From assembly GCF_035818675.1 (NCBI RefSeq), contig NZ_JAYKZZ010000009.1, forward strand, positions 113,654 through 177,653: 64,000 nt of DNA, read 5' to 3'. The stretch is from Parapedobacter flavus. GTDB lineage: Bacteria; Bacteroidota; Bacteroidia; Sphingobacteriales; Sphingobacteriaceae. The position numbers and the translations under genes are program-made. Below, in pieces: positions 9,221 through 17,307 of this stretch. The notes below the pieces were generated by a model, which did not search any database, was not told where the DNA came from, and was given only the letters and a program-made list of their open reading frames with translations. Positions within the stretch are counted from its first letter, which is position 1. Every line of letters begins with the position of its first letter.

Positions 9221-10207
9221 ATGATAGGTAAACAATTATCAATCATATTATTATGCCTACTACCAAGCATTTATTCGTGTGCTCAGAACCGCTCCGAAGA
9301 ACCGCAGCTTATGACAATAGAACAGCGAATCGCACATCTGAAAAATAGCATAACGCACTACGATCAGCAACCGGTATACCGATTACAGATCGAAACAACG
9401 AACGCTTATAAAGTGATGATTAACGGTTTTCCCGTAGGCAATAACTTTGGAAACATCACTCCCCATCTCAACGTCATCGTTAATCATGCCTTGTTAGAAA
9501 GTGGCGACCAGCGGTTAGCCATCCAGGTGCACCCATCCTACCATGAAGATGGATCGGCGCAGGCACTTTCCGACCGAGACGATTTCAGTTTGCGTATTGT
9601 ACGGACCGGGTTGGCGAATGGCGAACAGCAAGCACCGGAAACCATCTATGAATTTAACCTGCGGGATCAAGAAGGATATGCCGATAAACCTACATTTGCT
9701 CTTGAGGATCATTTTGAAGCGGGTGTCCCCTATCGCTTAAACGGGTGGAGCGAAGCGCAACCTTTCAACGTATCGGATAGTGTAACGATAAAGAAAAAGC
9801 TGTACGCCGCATATAAGGAAATGATTGAGGCCTATGAGAAGAAGGATATTGATTTTATCTGGAATGCCTACCTGGATGCAGATGCCGAATGGTATCAGTC
9901 TGAATATCTCGATGCCGCGGCGATTGAAGATTTTCAACGTAACTATATGCGACGGGGGAAGACCTATACCTACGGCCGGGCCACCGAAGCGATAGATGGC
10001 GTTCGGTTCTTTCCGCTAGAAAATTTCAATTTAGCTTTTTATTGCGATAACAAAATTGCCTGTCTTGAGTTTGCTTCGGATAAATTCAAGGGGGAGTCGA
10101 AATTCGCTTACCAAGCGGTGGCCTCTTTAGGCAGGAATGAAGTGCAGTTTTTTGATTTGTTTTATATGCAAGATCCAAAGAGCGGTGAATTGGTCGTTGT
10201 GCGGTAG
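9221..10207 (+). CDS. secreted protein of unknown function
   Basis: A 328-residue protein. The signal MIGKQLSIILLCLLPSIYSC ends in a possible lipobox Cys at residue 20. The N-terminal half (about 45-170) looks like a beta-sandwich (YKVMINGFPVGNNFGNITPHL). The C-terminal half (about 190-328) is alpha/beta, with helices such as KKLYAAYKEMIEAYEKKDID. I do not recognise a family. It sits 3 bp ahead of another secreted unknown (10211-11173), so the two are probably cotranscribed. A possible -7 box TATTTTTG lies at 9116-9123, about 95 nt upstream. Confidence 0.65.
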   Translation: MIGKQLSIILLCLLPSIYSCAQNRSEEPQLMTIEQRIAHLKNSITHYDQQPVYRLQIETTNAYKVMINGFPVGNNFGNITPHLNVIVNHALLESGDQRLAIQVHPSYHEDGSAQALSDRDDFSLRIVRTGLANGEQQAPETIYEFNLRDQEGYADKPTFALEDHFEAGVPYRLNGWSEAQPFNVSDSVTIKKKLYAAYKEMIEAYEKKDIDFIWNAYLDADAEWYQSEYLDAAAIEDFQRNYMRRGKTYTYGRATEAIDGVRFFPLENFNLAFYCDNKIACLEFASDKFKGESKFAYQAVASLGRNEVQFFDLFYMQDPKSGELVVVR

Positions 10208-10210
10208 CGT

Positions 10211-11173
10211 ATGAAAGTCGTCGTTTTATTACTGATAACATGCTGCACGTCAATCAGAACGATTGCGCAATCTAATGTACCAGATTTCGCGATGGAACTC
10301 AAAAAGCTGTTGGAATTGCATTTTTCGGGAACAGCTATCCGAGATGTAGCTGCTGATTTTATACTCAAATACAATGCTATTAGCAATGAATACGAGCTAG
10401 GAGGCGGTATCCGGCAATTGATCGAATCCCCGTCGATCGTCGCTATTGAGCAAAAAACCGCCAGTTTGCGCCCTTCGGCGGATACGACGACCTTCGCAGG
10501 CACCGTTTATTTTGATCGTTATACAGCTCATGCGGTCGTGAATGTCCATCCTGTCAATCAAGCGAATAGCGTATTTCATACGGTATCTACTGTACTGAAT
10601 CCAAAAGGTGGGCTGGAGGCATTTTCCCGACGCTTTCATGATTTCTTAAGAAGCCGACATGGTAGGGAGACCGACACAGAAACCGTTGAGAACCTGTCAA
10701 CGTTCCGATTTCTGGTAGAGCGGGACGGCTCACTGATGCCGCTGGATACCGGTATAGCCGAAACGTTGTTTCGTGCCTTTGCGCGACAGGAGATAAAGTG
10801 GTCGCCCGGAATTTCGAGTGGACCGCCGTCAAGAAATGAAGTGACTTTGCACCTAATCACCGAATTTATCCGTACCGGGCAAGGATGGCCAGATGAATAT
10901 AATTGGGTAAGCATCCGCAGACTACCTCATTTCGATATCGGCGAACAGCTTACCTATTGCGTAACGAGCAAGGCGTCGCTACCGCCAGGATTGGTGGTCA
11001 TTTCTGCAATACGCGACCCCATGTTGGGTACCTACCGTTGGCCAATGATCCATGGCGGCCCTGCCGAAGCTGCTCAATTGCTCATTAAGGATATACAGGC
11101 GGCTTTCGAAAAAGGAACTCCCCTCGAACATCATTCGTTATACAGACGGGTTTATTTTTATCGAGACAGGTGA
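10211..11173 (+). CDS. secreted protein of unknown function
   Basis: A 320-residue protein with a signal peptide (MKVVVLLLITCCTSIRTIAQ). The body contains a central segment FSRRFHDFLRSRHGRETD and a C-terminal half with an aromatic pattern around GTYRWPMIHGG. I recognise no catalytic motif or domain. It follows the previous secreted unknown by 3 bp. The C-terminus (RRVYFYRDR) ends in a beta-strand-like stretch, but the protein is not clearly a barrel. It could be a periplasmic partner of the upstream protein. Confidence 0.6.
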   Translation: MKVVVLLLITCCTSIRTIAQSNVPDFAMELKKLLELHFSGTAIRDVAADFILKYNAISNEYELGGGIRQLIESPSIVAIEQKTASLRPSADTTTFAGTVYFDRYTAHAVVNVHPVNQANSVFHTVSTVLNPKGGLEAFSRRFHDFLRSRHGRETDTETVENLSTFRFLVERDGSLMPLDTGIAETLFRAFARQEIKWSPGISSGPPSRNEVTLHLITEFIRTGQGWPDEYNWVSIRRLPHFDIGEQLTYCVTSKASLPPGLVVISAIRDPMLGTYRWPMIHGGPAEAAQLLIKDIQAAFEKGTPLEHHSLYRRVYFYRDR

Positions 11174-11298
11174 AGGTGAAACGGGCGGTAAACGGGGGCA
11201 ATTCAGATTGTAGCTAGGCAGCTTTCACCTTTAGTATGTCGGTGGCACCCGGGAAGATGTCCCGTAATACACTGTAAAAAACGAAACTGTGGTCCGAC

Positions 11299-11760
11299 AC
11301 AATGTTGTCTCATGTCAAAACAATACTGTTACATACCGGCATAGCATACGTTCACCCCATTACAACATCGTTTCGAGTGTACACAACGTTATGTGGGGTC
11401 AACCCAGCATCGTTCCGACTTGAACCAATACCCTATCGAACCGGCACAACACCGTGTCGAGTCAGCCCGTGCTTGTCTTGCCGCATCCAAGGGCTGTGGT
11501 AACGCAATACAACGTTGTCCCGCGTCGCTATAACATTGTAGCGACTAGATACAGCCTTATGTTGACGAGTGACGATGCCGTCTTCACTTGACCTAACAAC
11601 GTTCCGGCTAGCCACAACCTTGTGTCGATAAGAGACGATGCTGTCTCGACGCGACCTATTATCGTTTCGACTAGCGATAGCCTTGTATTGGGGCAAGACG
11701 ATACGGTTTCGATGTAACATGTTATTGTGTTGGCATGCTACACGCCGTGCCATATATTAT
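11299..11760. repeat. degenerate tandem array, 22 units of exactly 21 bp
   Basis: The 11174-11889 interval has no credible gene. From 11299 to 11760 it divides without slippage into 22 consecutive 21-bp units. Column consensus is ACAACRYTGT, then N, then TCGACTNGAC. Units differ at many positions, but the register is never lost. The first half (for example ACAACGTTGT at 11509-11518) is a perfect palindrome and the second half is roughly symmetric about TCGA, so each unit is a quasi-palindrome. There are no unique spacers, so it is not CRISPR. The 21-bp pitch equals two DNA helical turns and also seven codons. The 125 bp before it hold nothing recognisable apart from a 9-bp inverted pair (11173-11181 and 11223-11231). 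Confidence 0.85.
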
Positions 11761-11791
11761 ATGTAGGGACATATAATAGGGAGCCGGTCGG

Positions 11792-11836
11792 ACTAATCCG
11801 GTGGATAGTTTGCGGGATGAGCAATTGATGGAATGA
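11792..11836 (+). pseudogene. remnant of a MacB/FtsX permease 3' end
   Basis: In frame this reads TNPVDSLRDEQLME and stop, matching the C-terminal tail (NPVGSLRDE) of the permease at 13990-16398 and the second remnant at 17308-17370. Only about 30 bp are clearly homologous. No other part of the gene is found upstream, where the 21-bp array begins. Confidence 0.6.
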
Positions 11837-11889
11837 ACAATCGGGGCTTGCTAACGCATACATGACCGAGGTATGAAGGTAATTACTCA

Positions 11890-12339
11890 CTAACGTTTTG
11901 CCACTGCCGTAGCCTGCATGCCGCGAGGACTCCGCATGGGGGTATACGATACCTTATCGCCTATGCTTAGTTCCGTAGTTGGCTGGGCAAAGCTGTTCAC
12001 GTGTACGAAAAGGCGCTCCTGGGTTTGGTCGTTGACAATAAACCCGTATCCTTTGGAAGGATCGAAATAACTGACAACGCCAGTAGGTGTAGCATCGGGG
12101 TCTTCAGGGAGGGCTCTGGGGATGTCGATGATAATGTCTTCCGCCGCCACTTTATAAGCGTTTTTCGGATCGGGTGGCGTGTCCGAAAGGTTTCCGTTTT
12201 CATCCACGTAAGCCATCATTTCTTCGAGGCTTTTTTGTTTCACCGGCATTTGCCGCCGCTCATCCCTACGGAATTCTTTTTCTCTTCGTCTTTCAATTTT
12301 TTTCTTTCGTCGTTCTCGTTTGCTAAATGTTTCTGCCAT
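11890..12339 (-). CDS. cold-shock-domain protein with basic N-terminal extension
   Basis: A 149-residue protein. The first 35 residues are extremely basic and charged (KRERRKKKIERRREKEFRR). A linker follows, then a cold-shock domain from about residue 84: GVVSYFDPSKGYGFIV holds the RNP1-type KGYGFI motif, and LFVHVNSF the RNP2-type motif. Cold-shock domains bind single-stranded RNA or DNA. Twice the size of classical CspA, it matches the extended Bacteroidota form. A candidate promoter 170 nt upstream implies a long leader, common for cold-shock genes. Cytoplasmic, probably an RNA chaperone. Confidence 0.88.
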   Translation of the reverse strand: MAETFSKRERRKKKIERRREKEFRRDERRQMPVKQKSLEEMMAYVDENGNLSDTPPDPKNAYKVAAEDIIIDIPRALPEDPDATPTGVVSYFDPSKGYGFIVNDQTQERLFVHVNSFAQPTTELSIGDKVSYTPMRSPRGMQATAVAKR

Positions 12340-12516
12340 TAATTTGTCCTTTTTTTTATTTTATGTTGTGATTATTTTTTTAATGAATGTTACAAAGCCA
12401 CCCACGGCTTTTGCCACAGGTGTACCTCGGGTTTCAGAAAGGGAAACTTATCAGAAAGCGGTGCCGGAAAGCAACGCCAAAGCGTATGTGTAAGCTTGAT
12501 TCGTCATGGAATTGCA

Positions 12517-12548
12517 CGAATATACGAAAAATTGTCGAGCTTTTGAAA
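12517..12548 (-). promoter_or_regulatory. candidate promoter of the cold-shock gene
   Basis: Minus strand TTTC (12545-12548), 20-bp spacer, TATATTCG (12517-12524). Both boxes differ by one base from TTTG and TAnnTTTG. It would give a 5' leader of roughly 170 nt. Confidence 0.4.
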
Positions 12549-12609
12549 TGTGACACACACCCCAAAGGCCGCGAGTACTACGGGATGAATGATTTTATTA
12601 AGAAAACGA

Positions 12610-12617
12610 TATATTTG
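12610..12617 (+). promoter_or_regulatory. -7 promoter element of the CPBP gene
   Basis: TATATTTG is an exact TAnnTTTG match, 38 nt upstream of the ATG at 12656. No clear TTTG partner is seen at the usual spacing. Confidence 0.4.
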
Positions 12618-12655
12618 GTGGCATGATGACCGACGAAATAATCTAACCTTTACGC

Positions 12656-13501
12656 ATGTTCCGATCACTCTTCAATGACTTACGGTTATTCTTACGCGAT
12701 CCGCAGCAAATCGTTGACGGGCCTCACGACCGGCCATTCCGCACGTGGTTGGCCGTATTGATAGTCGATATCGCCATTACGTCGGTCGTTATCGTTCCAC
12801 TCATTTTCCTTATTGATGAGCACGTACTTCATTTGAGGCCAGGCCCGGAAATCACCAGGCCGATGACATTCTGGTTCATGGTGACGCTCGTTATTGGGGT
12901 TGCGCCAGTAATGGAGGAGCTGTTTTTCCGCTACCCGTTGAAATTTGTTAGAAACCGTGTTTTGAAGGTGGCCATGTATATTTCGAGCGTGTTCTTCGGC
13001 TTGTACCACCTGTCTAATTATGCTAACCAAGAGGTGTTGTTTTATGCGCTTGCACCGATTATCGTCGGTTCGCAGCTCCTTGGCGGATTCCTACTCGCCT
13101 ATCTCCGGTTGAAATACGGCCTTCGCTGGGCCATTCTCTTGCATGCCGTATTCAATGCGCTGTTCACCATCCCAACGGTGCTTTTATACCATGGAAAGAC
13201 CATTATCGACCACCAATCTTCCGAATATTCCCTGGTCGTAACTGAATACGCATATGTGGATCGGCCAGAACGCATGCGGATTTCCCGCAAGGATAATGGG
13301 ATTGACACGCTCATTGTCCGGCAAATGGGCTTGCAGAGCGTACTGGATTCAATAGGCAAACCCGAAACATATTACATAGAAAACGTGTTGGTCGATATCG
13401 ACCTCAGGGCCGCCTACCCTATCCCACTAGACAGTTTAATCAATCGCCTCGGGCAGGAATACAAGATTATCCCACATATAACATTGCATTCCAGCAGGTA
13501 G
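12656..13501 (+). CDS. CPBP family intramembrane metalloprotease
   Basis: A 281-residue multi-pass membrane protein of the CAAX protease/bacteriocin-processing (ABI) family. All three motifs are present: EELFFR (E87, E88, R92), FGLYH (H118) and LLHAVFN (H163, N167). Membrane segments lie at about residues 31-53, 72-92, 103-120, 128-150 and 158-178. Unusually, some 100 residues of soluble tail follow the last segment. Family members cleave prenylated proteins in eukaryotes; bacterial substrates are mostly unknown, with roles in bacteriocin self-immunity suggested for some. Neighbours do not indicate a substrate. Confidence 0.9.
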   Translation: MFRSLFNDLRLFLRDPQQIVDGPHDRPFRTWLAVLIVDIAITSVVIVPLIFLIDEHVLHLRPGPEITRPMTFWFMVTLVIGVAPVMEELFFRYPLKFVRNRVLKVAMYISSVFFGLYHLSNYANQEVLFYALAPIIVGSQLLGGFLLAYLRLKYGLRWAILLHAVFNALFTIPTVLLYHGKTIIDHQSSEYSLVVTEYAYVDRPERMRISRKDNGIDTLIVRQMGLQSVLDSIGKPETYYIENVLVDIDLRAAYPIPLDSLINRLGQEYKIIPHITLHSSR

Positions 13502-13522
13502 TGGCAGAGAATACCAACCGGC

Positions 13523-13714
13523 TCAGTAATCAGTCGATACATACCTGCCTTTGAAATCCGCCAGTGAAACAGGATTTCCATTTACCTTGCCTACTATTTT
13601 GCACTTCCTCGGGTAACGTGGCAAATGGAAAACTACCGTGTCAACATCGGTCGCATAGACATTCAGGGGTGTCACGACTTGTATCCACCTGATACGTAGC
13701 CCATATATAGGCAA
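13523..13714 (-). CDS. possible small protein or gene remnant
   Basis: A 63-residue frame. The stretch PRKCKIVGKVNGNPVSLADF is weakly like the ECKVIGG-to-F region of the lipoprotein at 16-372, and the two share a Cys-Lys-hydrophobic-Gly pattern and an Asn/Gly-rich end. There is no signal peptide and no clear promoter. It may be the 3' remnant of a related small lipoprotein gene, or chance. Confidence 0.25.
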   Translation of the reverse strand: MPIYGLRIRWIQVVTPLNVYATDVDTVVFHLPRYPRKCKIVGKVNGNPVSLADFKGRYVSTDY

Positions 13715-13730
13715 TATGTAGCACTATAAG

Positions 13731-13763
13731 AGGTACACTACAGGTACACTACAGGTACATATC
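13731..13763. repeat. 11-bp direct repeat, three copies
   Basis: AGGTACACTAC occurs at 13731-13741 and 13742-13752, with a partial copy AGGTACATATC at 13753-13763. It lies in the 488-bp gap before the permease gene. The 11-bp pitch is about one helical turn. Confidence 0.75.
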
Positions 13764-13860
13764 ACCTACAGATGACGCACGGAATAGGTGGGTAAATGAC
13801 CGTTTTGTAGCGGGTGGCAGTGCACCAGGCCTGCTGCGGAAGCCCAGAGGTACAACAAGG

Positions 13861-13882
13861 AACTGTTCACAATCGAACAGTT
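13861..13882. promoter_or_regulatory. inverted repeat upstream of the permease gene
   Basis: AACTGTTC, 6-bp loop, GAACAGTT: a perfect 8-bp dyad about 107 bp upstream of the permease start. It has no T-run on either side, so it is more like an operator than a terminator. The rest of 13764-13989 shows nothing I can name. Confidence 0.35.
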
Positions 13883-13989
13883 GGTGTTCGATATCGTACA
13901 CGCGTAAATTCAACGGATATGATAAACAACTTATAAACAGCCGCTTGAATATTTGGCCTAATAACTGCGTTGTTAGTTGGCAGAACGCA

Positions 13990-16398
13990 ATGGTAAAAAC
14001 ACATTTCAAAACAACACTTCGATATCTTTGGCGCAACCGGTTGTTTACGGCATTGCATATCCTGGGGCTGGCCGTCGGCATCAGCGCCTGTTGGATGATC
14101 TTCGTTATTGTCAATTACGAGGGGCGGTTCAATAAACGTATACCCGACGGCGACCGCGTATTCCAGGTGGTAAGTAGCGTCGCCAGCGTCCCCCGCCCGA
14201 TGGTTAAGTTTGTAGCGGACGAAATTGCTGGGGTTGAACTGACCGTACCCGTTCACCTCCAAACCAAGTACGATGGCCATGGCGATATGCCGGGTGCATC
14301 CATCATAAACGATCCCGAGAAGCAGATTGCCACGAATAGCCAGTATTTCGATCTGGTTCACTATGAATGGCTAACCGGTAATAAAGCGACAGCCTTGGAT
14401 GCACCGGATAAGGTCGTGCTGACGCAAAGCCGTGCCAACCAGTATTTCCCAGGTATGGATATGCAGGATGTCCATGGCCATACCCTTTTGTATAACGACT
14501 CCATACCCTATATCATATCGGGTATAGTTGCCGACCTACCCTATCAGAGTAGCTTCGAATGGCAAGAGTTCTTCCGGATAGCGTTCAAAAAGGATCACCG
14601 ACGGGCAGATTCCTGGAATGTGAGCAACGTAAACGAACTACTATACGTAAAACTGAAGCCCCACGTTGTTGCTGAAGAAGTCGGCCATCAGATCGACGCC
14701 ATTAACGCACTGCACAATAAGGAGAACTTCGAAAAATATCAGTATACACAAACCTATCGGTTACTCCCCTTGTCGGAGTTCCATTATGCTTCCGCCATCG
14801 GCGGTATGCGGCATCGCACGGTCGACAAGGCGGTGCTGTACGGACTCACGGGCATTGCCGTCTTTCTCATCTTACTTGCCGTGATTAATTATATTAACCT
14901 GAGCACGGCACAACTGCAACAGCGCGCATCGGAAATAGGCATCCGGAAAACCCTGGGCAGCAACCCCCGCCAATTGATCGGCAGGTTTCTCATGGAAACA
15001 TTGGCCATCACATTCGTGGCGGCGTTATTTTCTATATTGCTCTCCGAGGTGTTTTCCCGCCTGCTGGCCGACTTTATGCCGCCAGACATCAACCTATACG
15101 ATCATTTGGGGTTGAAATTGCTTTTTCTTGTCGCGTTGATCGCCGTTGTTACCCTCGTGGCTGGCATCTATCCGGCGTGGTTGGTTATACGGGTCCGAAC
15201 GGTGAACATGCTGAAACCGCAGGCGCTAAATTCCGTAGGTGGTGGCCGCATCAATTTACGCAAAGCGTTGGTTGTTTTCCAATTTGCCGTCGCTATGGTT
15301 TTTATCAGCTGTTCCCTCATCATGGGCGAACAGTTGCGGTTTGCCTTGACAAAAGATTTGGGCTTTGCATACGATGCGGTGTTATCGGTGAATATCCCCG
15401 AACGTATCCATCAGCAGCCAGCGAACCAGGAAAAGCAGCTGCGGTTGAAGCGGGCGTTGGAACAGTATCCAGTGATTGTTTCTGCATCGATAGGCCATCC
15501 CCCAATGGATGATATATTGGGTCACACTACGTTTTTCCGCCAAAGGGATACCGGCTTGATGGAAGTCGCGTCGGGTGCAAAATACATTGATGAAGATTAC
15601 CTGAAGACCTTTAGCATGGAAGTATTGGCCGGAAGGAATATTGACGTAACAAAGGGTACGCCCGGGTTAATTTTGAATAACGCTGCCGTTAGCGCCTTTG
15701 GTTTTAAGTCTCCTGACGATGCTGTAGGAAAGATGCTTCTCAGCGGTTCAAACCCCGAACCGGTGCCTATTGCTGGTGTGGTAGCAGACTTCCATCAGCA
15801 GGATTTCAGAAACCCGATGAGCCCAGTAGTACTGATGTTCGGCTATCACATGCAGCGCGATATCCATATTAAGTTAGCTTCGGCCAACCCGGAAGACTGG
15901 CACGACGCGATTGCCAAAATTGAGACGGAATGGAAGGAAATCTATCCCGAAGCCCCATTTACATTCCGTTTCTATGATGAGGTCGTCTCTGCATTGTATA
16001 TAAAGGACCGTCAAACGTCGAAATTGATCAACGCCGCGACAGGCATCACCATCTTCATCAGCTGCTTGGGCTTGTTTGGGTTAGCAACGCTAATGGCTTT
16101 CCAACGCACCAAAGAAATCGGTATCCGTAAAGTGCTGGGTGCTTCGGTATCGGGTATTGTAGCCATGCTGTCCAAAGACTTCGTAAAACTGGTCATTGTC
16201 GCAATCGTTATCGCGTCACCCATCGCCTGGTGGGTAATGGATAAATGGCTGGAAGATTTCGCATACCGCATCGACATCCAATGGTGGATGTTTGCGTTGG
16301 CAGGTTTGGCAGCGGTAGTGATGGCGTTGCTGACCGTAAGCTGGCAGGCCATACGTGCAGCGGTGGCTAATCCGGTGGGTTCACTGCGGGATGAATAG
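13990..16398 (+). CDS. MacB/FtsX-family ABC transporter permease
   Basis: An 802-residue membrane protein from the ATG at 13990 (MVKTHFKTTLRYLWRNRLF); an in-frame ATG at 13945 would add an unlikely tail. It has the double architecture usual in Bacteroidota: TM1 at about residues 21-42, a large periplasmic MacB_PCD-like domain, an FtsX core of three TM helices (about 290-420), then a second TM, a second periplasmic domain and a second FtsX core (about 680-790). IGIRKTLGSN and IGIRKVLGAS are the paired FtsX signatures. Such permeases work with a separate ATPase in mechanotransmission or export; none is encoded here. Two further 3' ends of similar genes survive at 11792-11836 and 17308-17370. 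Confidence 0.9.
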   Translation: MVKTHFKTTLRYLWRNRLFTALHILGLAVGISACWMIFVIVNYEGRFNKRIPDGDRVFQVVSSVASVPRPMVKFVADEIAGVELTVPVHLQTKYDGHGDMPGASIINDPEKQIATNSQYFDLVHYEWLTGNKATALDAPDKVVLTQSRANQYFPGMDMQDVHGHTLLYNDSIPYIISGIVADLPYQSSFEWQEFFRIAFKKDHRRADSWNVSNVNELLYVKLKPHVVAEEVGHQIDAINALHNKENFEKYQYTQTYRLLPLSEFHYASAIGGMRHRTVDKAVLYGLTGIAVFLILLAVINYINLSTAQLQQRASEIGIRKTLGSNPRQLIGRFLMETLAITFVAALFSILLSEVFSRLLADFMPPDINLYDHLGLKLLFLVALIAVVTLVAGIYPAWLVIRVRTVNMLKPQALNSVGGGRINLRKALVVFQFAVAMVFISCSLIMGEQLRFALTKDLGFAYDAVLSVNIPERIHQQPANQEKQLRLKRALEQYPVIVSASIGHPPMDDILGHTTFFRQRDTGLMEVASGAKYIDEDYLKTFSMEVLAGRNIDVTKGTPGLILNNAAVSAFGFKSPDDAVGKMLLSGSNPEPVPIAGVVADFHQQDFRNPMSPVVLMFGYHMQRDIHIKLASANPEDWHDAIAKIETEWKEIYPEAPFTFRFYDEVVSALYIKDRQTSKLINAATGITIFISCLGLFGLATLMAFQRTKEIGIRKVLGASVSGIVAMLSKDFVKLVIVAIVIASPIAWWVMDKWLEDFAYRIDIQWWMFALAGLAAVVMALLTVSWQAIRAAVANPVGSLRDE

Positions 16399-16403
16399 AG
16401 AAA

Positions 16404-16624
16404 TTACGGCTCAAGATTTTCGAGATCATTTAAACCCTTTGGACGACCACTTTGTTTTTTGGCTTCCAAGAGACTGTCTTTATGTATCGTACGAATCCGT
16501 AAATCATCGTCTTCAAAATAGACGGCATGCTGATAACACTGATCAAAATCCAACCCTTTTACCCGAATCTAATGTCGATAGCAACTGGTGGTACTCCAAA
16601 GGTGAACACATCCCATACCCGATG
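16404..16624 (-). pseudogene. remnant of a nucleotidyltransferase-type gene, truncated and frameshifted
   Basis: The minus strand reads VWDVFTFGVPPVAIDIRFG and then stops; in another frame it continues KGLDFDQCYQHAVYFEDDD, then LRIRTIHKDSLLEAKKQSG and RPKGLNDLENLEP with a stop at 16404-16406. Together these match the C-terminal half of small nucleotidyltransferase-fold proteins (F-G-x-P-P-x-x-I-D ... D-L...K..SGRPKDL.DLE.L), some of which act as toxin-antitoxin partners. The 5' half is missing and one frameshift separates the two blocks. It lies directly downstream of the PIN gene on the same strand and 5 bp beyond the convergent permease stop. Confidence 0.65.
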
Positions 16625-16644
16625 TGATAAGAAATTTTCCATAG

Positions 16645-16995
16645 TCATATCGAAAACCTGTCAAAAGTGATTAGTGCATCTGCGGCTGCTGAAATTGCCA
16701 AATCAGCAAACTTATTGTCATCGGGATCGTCCTCAATAATACTCCATCGATAATAGGGTTCAGTAAATATTACATTCTTGGCAGTACACAGGATGTCAAG
16801 TACAAAGTTGGCAGTAACTTCAGAATAGAAACTTGTTACTTGCTCCGCATATTCCGCCAAGACGTCCGTACTTACTATCCAATCGAAAGATTTACTTTCG
16901 AAAGCTTGGTAAATGCTGAACTCATGATTAGCCCTATTTATCGTAGTAATAAGAACGTTTGTGTCGATTACAAATTTAGGCCTAGGAGTACCCAT
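16645..16995 (-). CDS. PIN-domain toxin of a type II toxin-antitoxin system
   Basis: A 116-residue PIN-fold ribonuclease: VIDTN with D11, an Asp/Glu pair around VLAEYAE (E48), the DDPDDNKFADLA block (D89-D98) and a final LITFDRF (D112). It belongs to the group usually labelled putative toxin component, PIN family, rather than classical VapC. Such toxins cut RNA and are held in check by the upstream antitoxin, whose stop lies 3 bp before this ATG. Family members run about 135 residues, so the C-terminal strand appears cut short just after D112. Activity is therefore uncertain. Confidence 0.82.
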   Translation of the reverse strand: MGTPRPKFVIDTNVLITTINRANHEFSIYQAFESKSFDWIVSTDVLAEYAEQVTSFYSEVTANFVLDILCTAKNVIFTEPYYRWSIIEDDPDDNKFADLAISAAADALITFDRFSI

Positions 16996-16998
16996 TAA

Positions 16999-17211
16999 TT
17001 AACCGCGGAGTTTATCATAGTCTTTAGCGGTGATTTTTTTTTCAGCAACCACTCGGTCTACTTCATCTTTTAATTTTTGAGAATAATGTTGCATTAGTAA
17101 ATCCCGTAATTCCACAGACTCCTCGTAACTCATCTTCCGATTGAACATGCGCAGCAAGCTCAATTGAACTTCGTTTAATCCTTTTATTTGATTATCAATC
17201 GTCGCAGCCAT
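16999..17211 (-). CDS. antitoxin of the PIN toxin pair
   Basis: A 70-residue mostly helical protein with the conserved start of this antitoxin group, LNEVQLSLLRMFNRKMS, then ELRDLLMQHYSQKLKDEVD. In Bacteroidota such proteins lie just upstream of PIN toxins, as here (3 bp to the toxin start). It should bind and neutralise the toxin, probably through its C-terminal part. A near-perfect promoter (17238-17268) precedes it by a short leader, so the pair looks expressed as a two-gene operon. Confidence 0.82.
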   Translation of the reverse strand: MAATIDNQIKGLNEVQLSLLRMFNRKMSYEESVELRDLLMQHYSQKLKDEVDRVVAEKKITAKDYDKLRG

Positions 17212-17237
17212 CTAATTGCTTGTCTTTATCACCAACA

Positions 17238-17268
17238 CAAAGTTAAACAATCGCTTCAACTTCTCAAA
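17238..17268 (-). promoter_or_regulatory. promoter of the antitoxin-toxin operon
   Basis: Minus strand TTTG (17265-17268), exactly 19 bp, then TAACTTTG (17238-17245): a full match to the Bacteroidota consensus. The start point would be about 20 nt before the ATG at 17211. Confidence 0.7.
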
Positions 17269-17307
17269 ACGATGGGTATCCCAAACCGGCCAAAGGCCTT
17301 ACGGAGT

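Larger units (their letters stand above)
12340..12655. other. intergenic region between the cold-shock and CPBP genes
   Basis: Divergent interval of 316 bp. It holds the candidate promoter of the cold-shock gene (12517-12548, minus), its presumed 170-nt leader with a T-rich stretch near the gene, and a -7 box for the CPBP gene (12610-12617, plus). An open frame at 12387-12626 lacks any protein-like character and is not called. Confidence 0.5.

Noticed and set aside
11433..11753. A 106-codon minus-strand frame with heptapeptide-like repeats
   Set aside because: It lies wholly in the 21-bp array. A 21-bp period automatically gives seven-residue repeats in any open frame, the frame does not cover the array, and there is no start signal or recognisable protein.
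12387..12626. A 79-codon frame between the cold-shock and CPBP genes
   Set aside because: Residue composition is not protein-like, and it runs across two candidate promoters.
16355..16627. A 90-codon plus-strand frame overlapping the permease 3' end
   Set aside because: The opposite strand carries recognisable nucleotidyltransferase motifs, and this frame has none.
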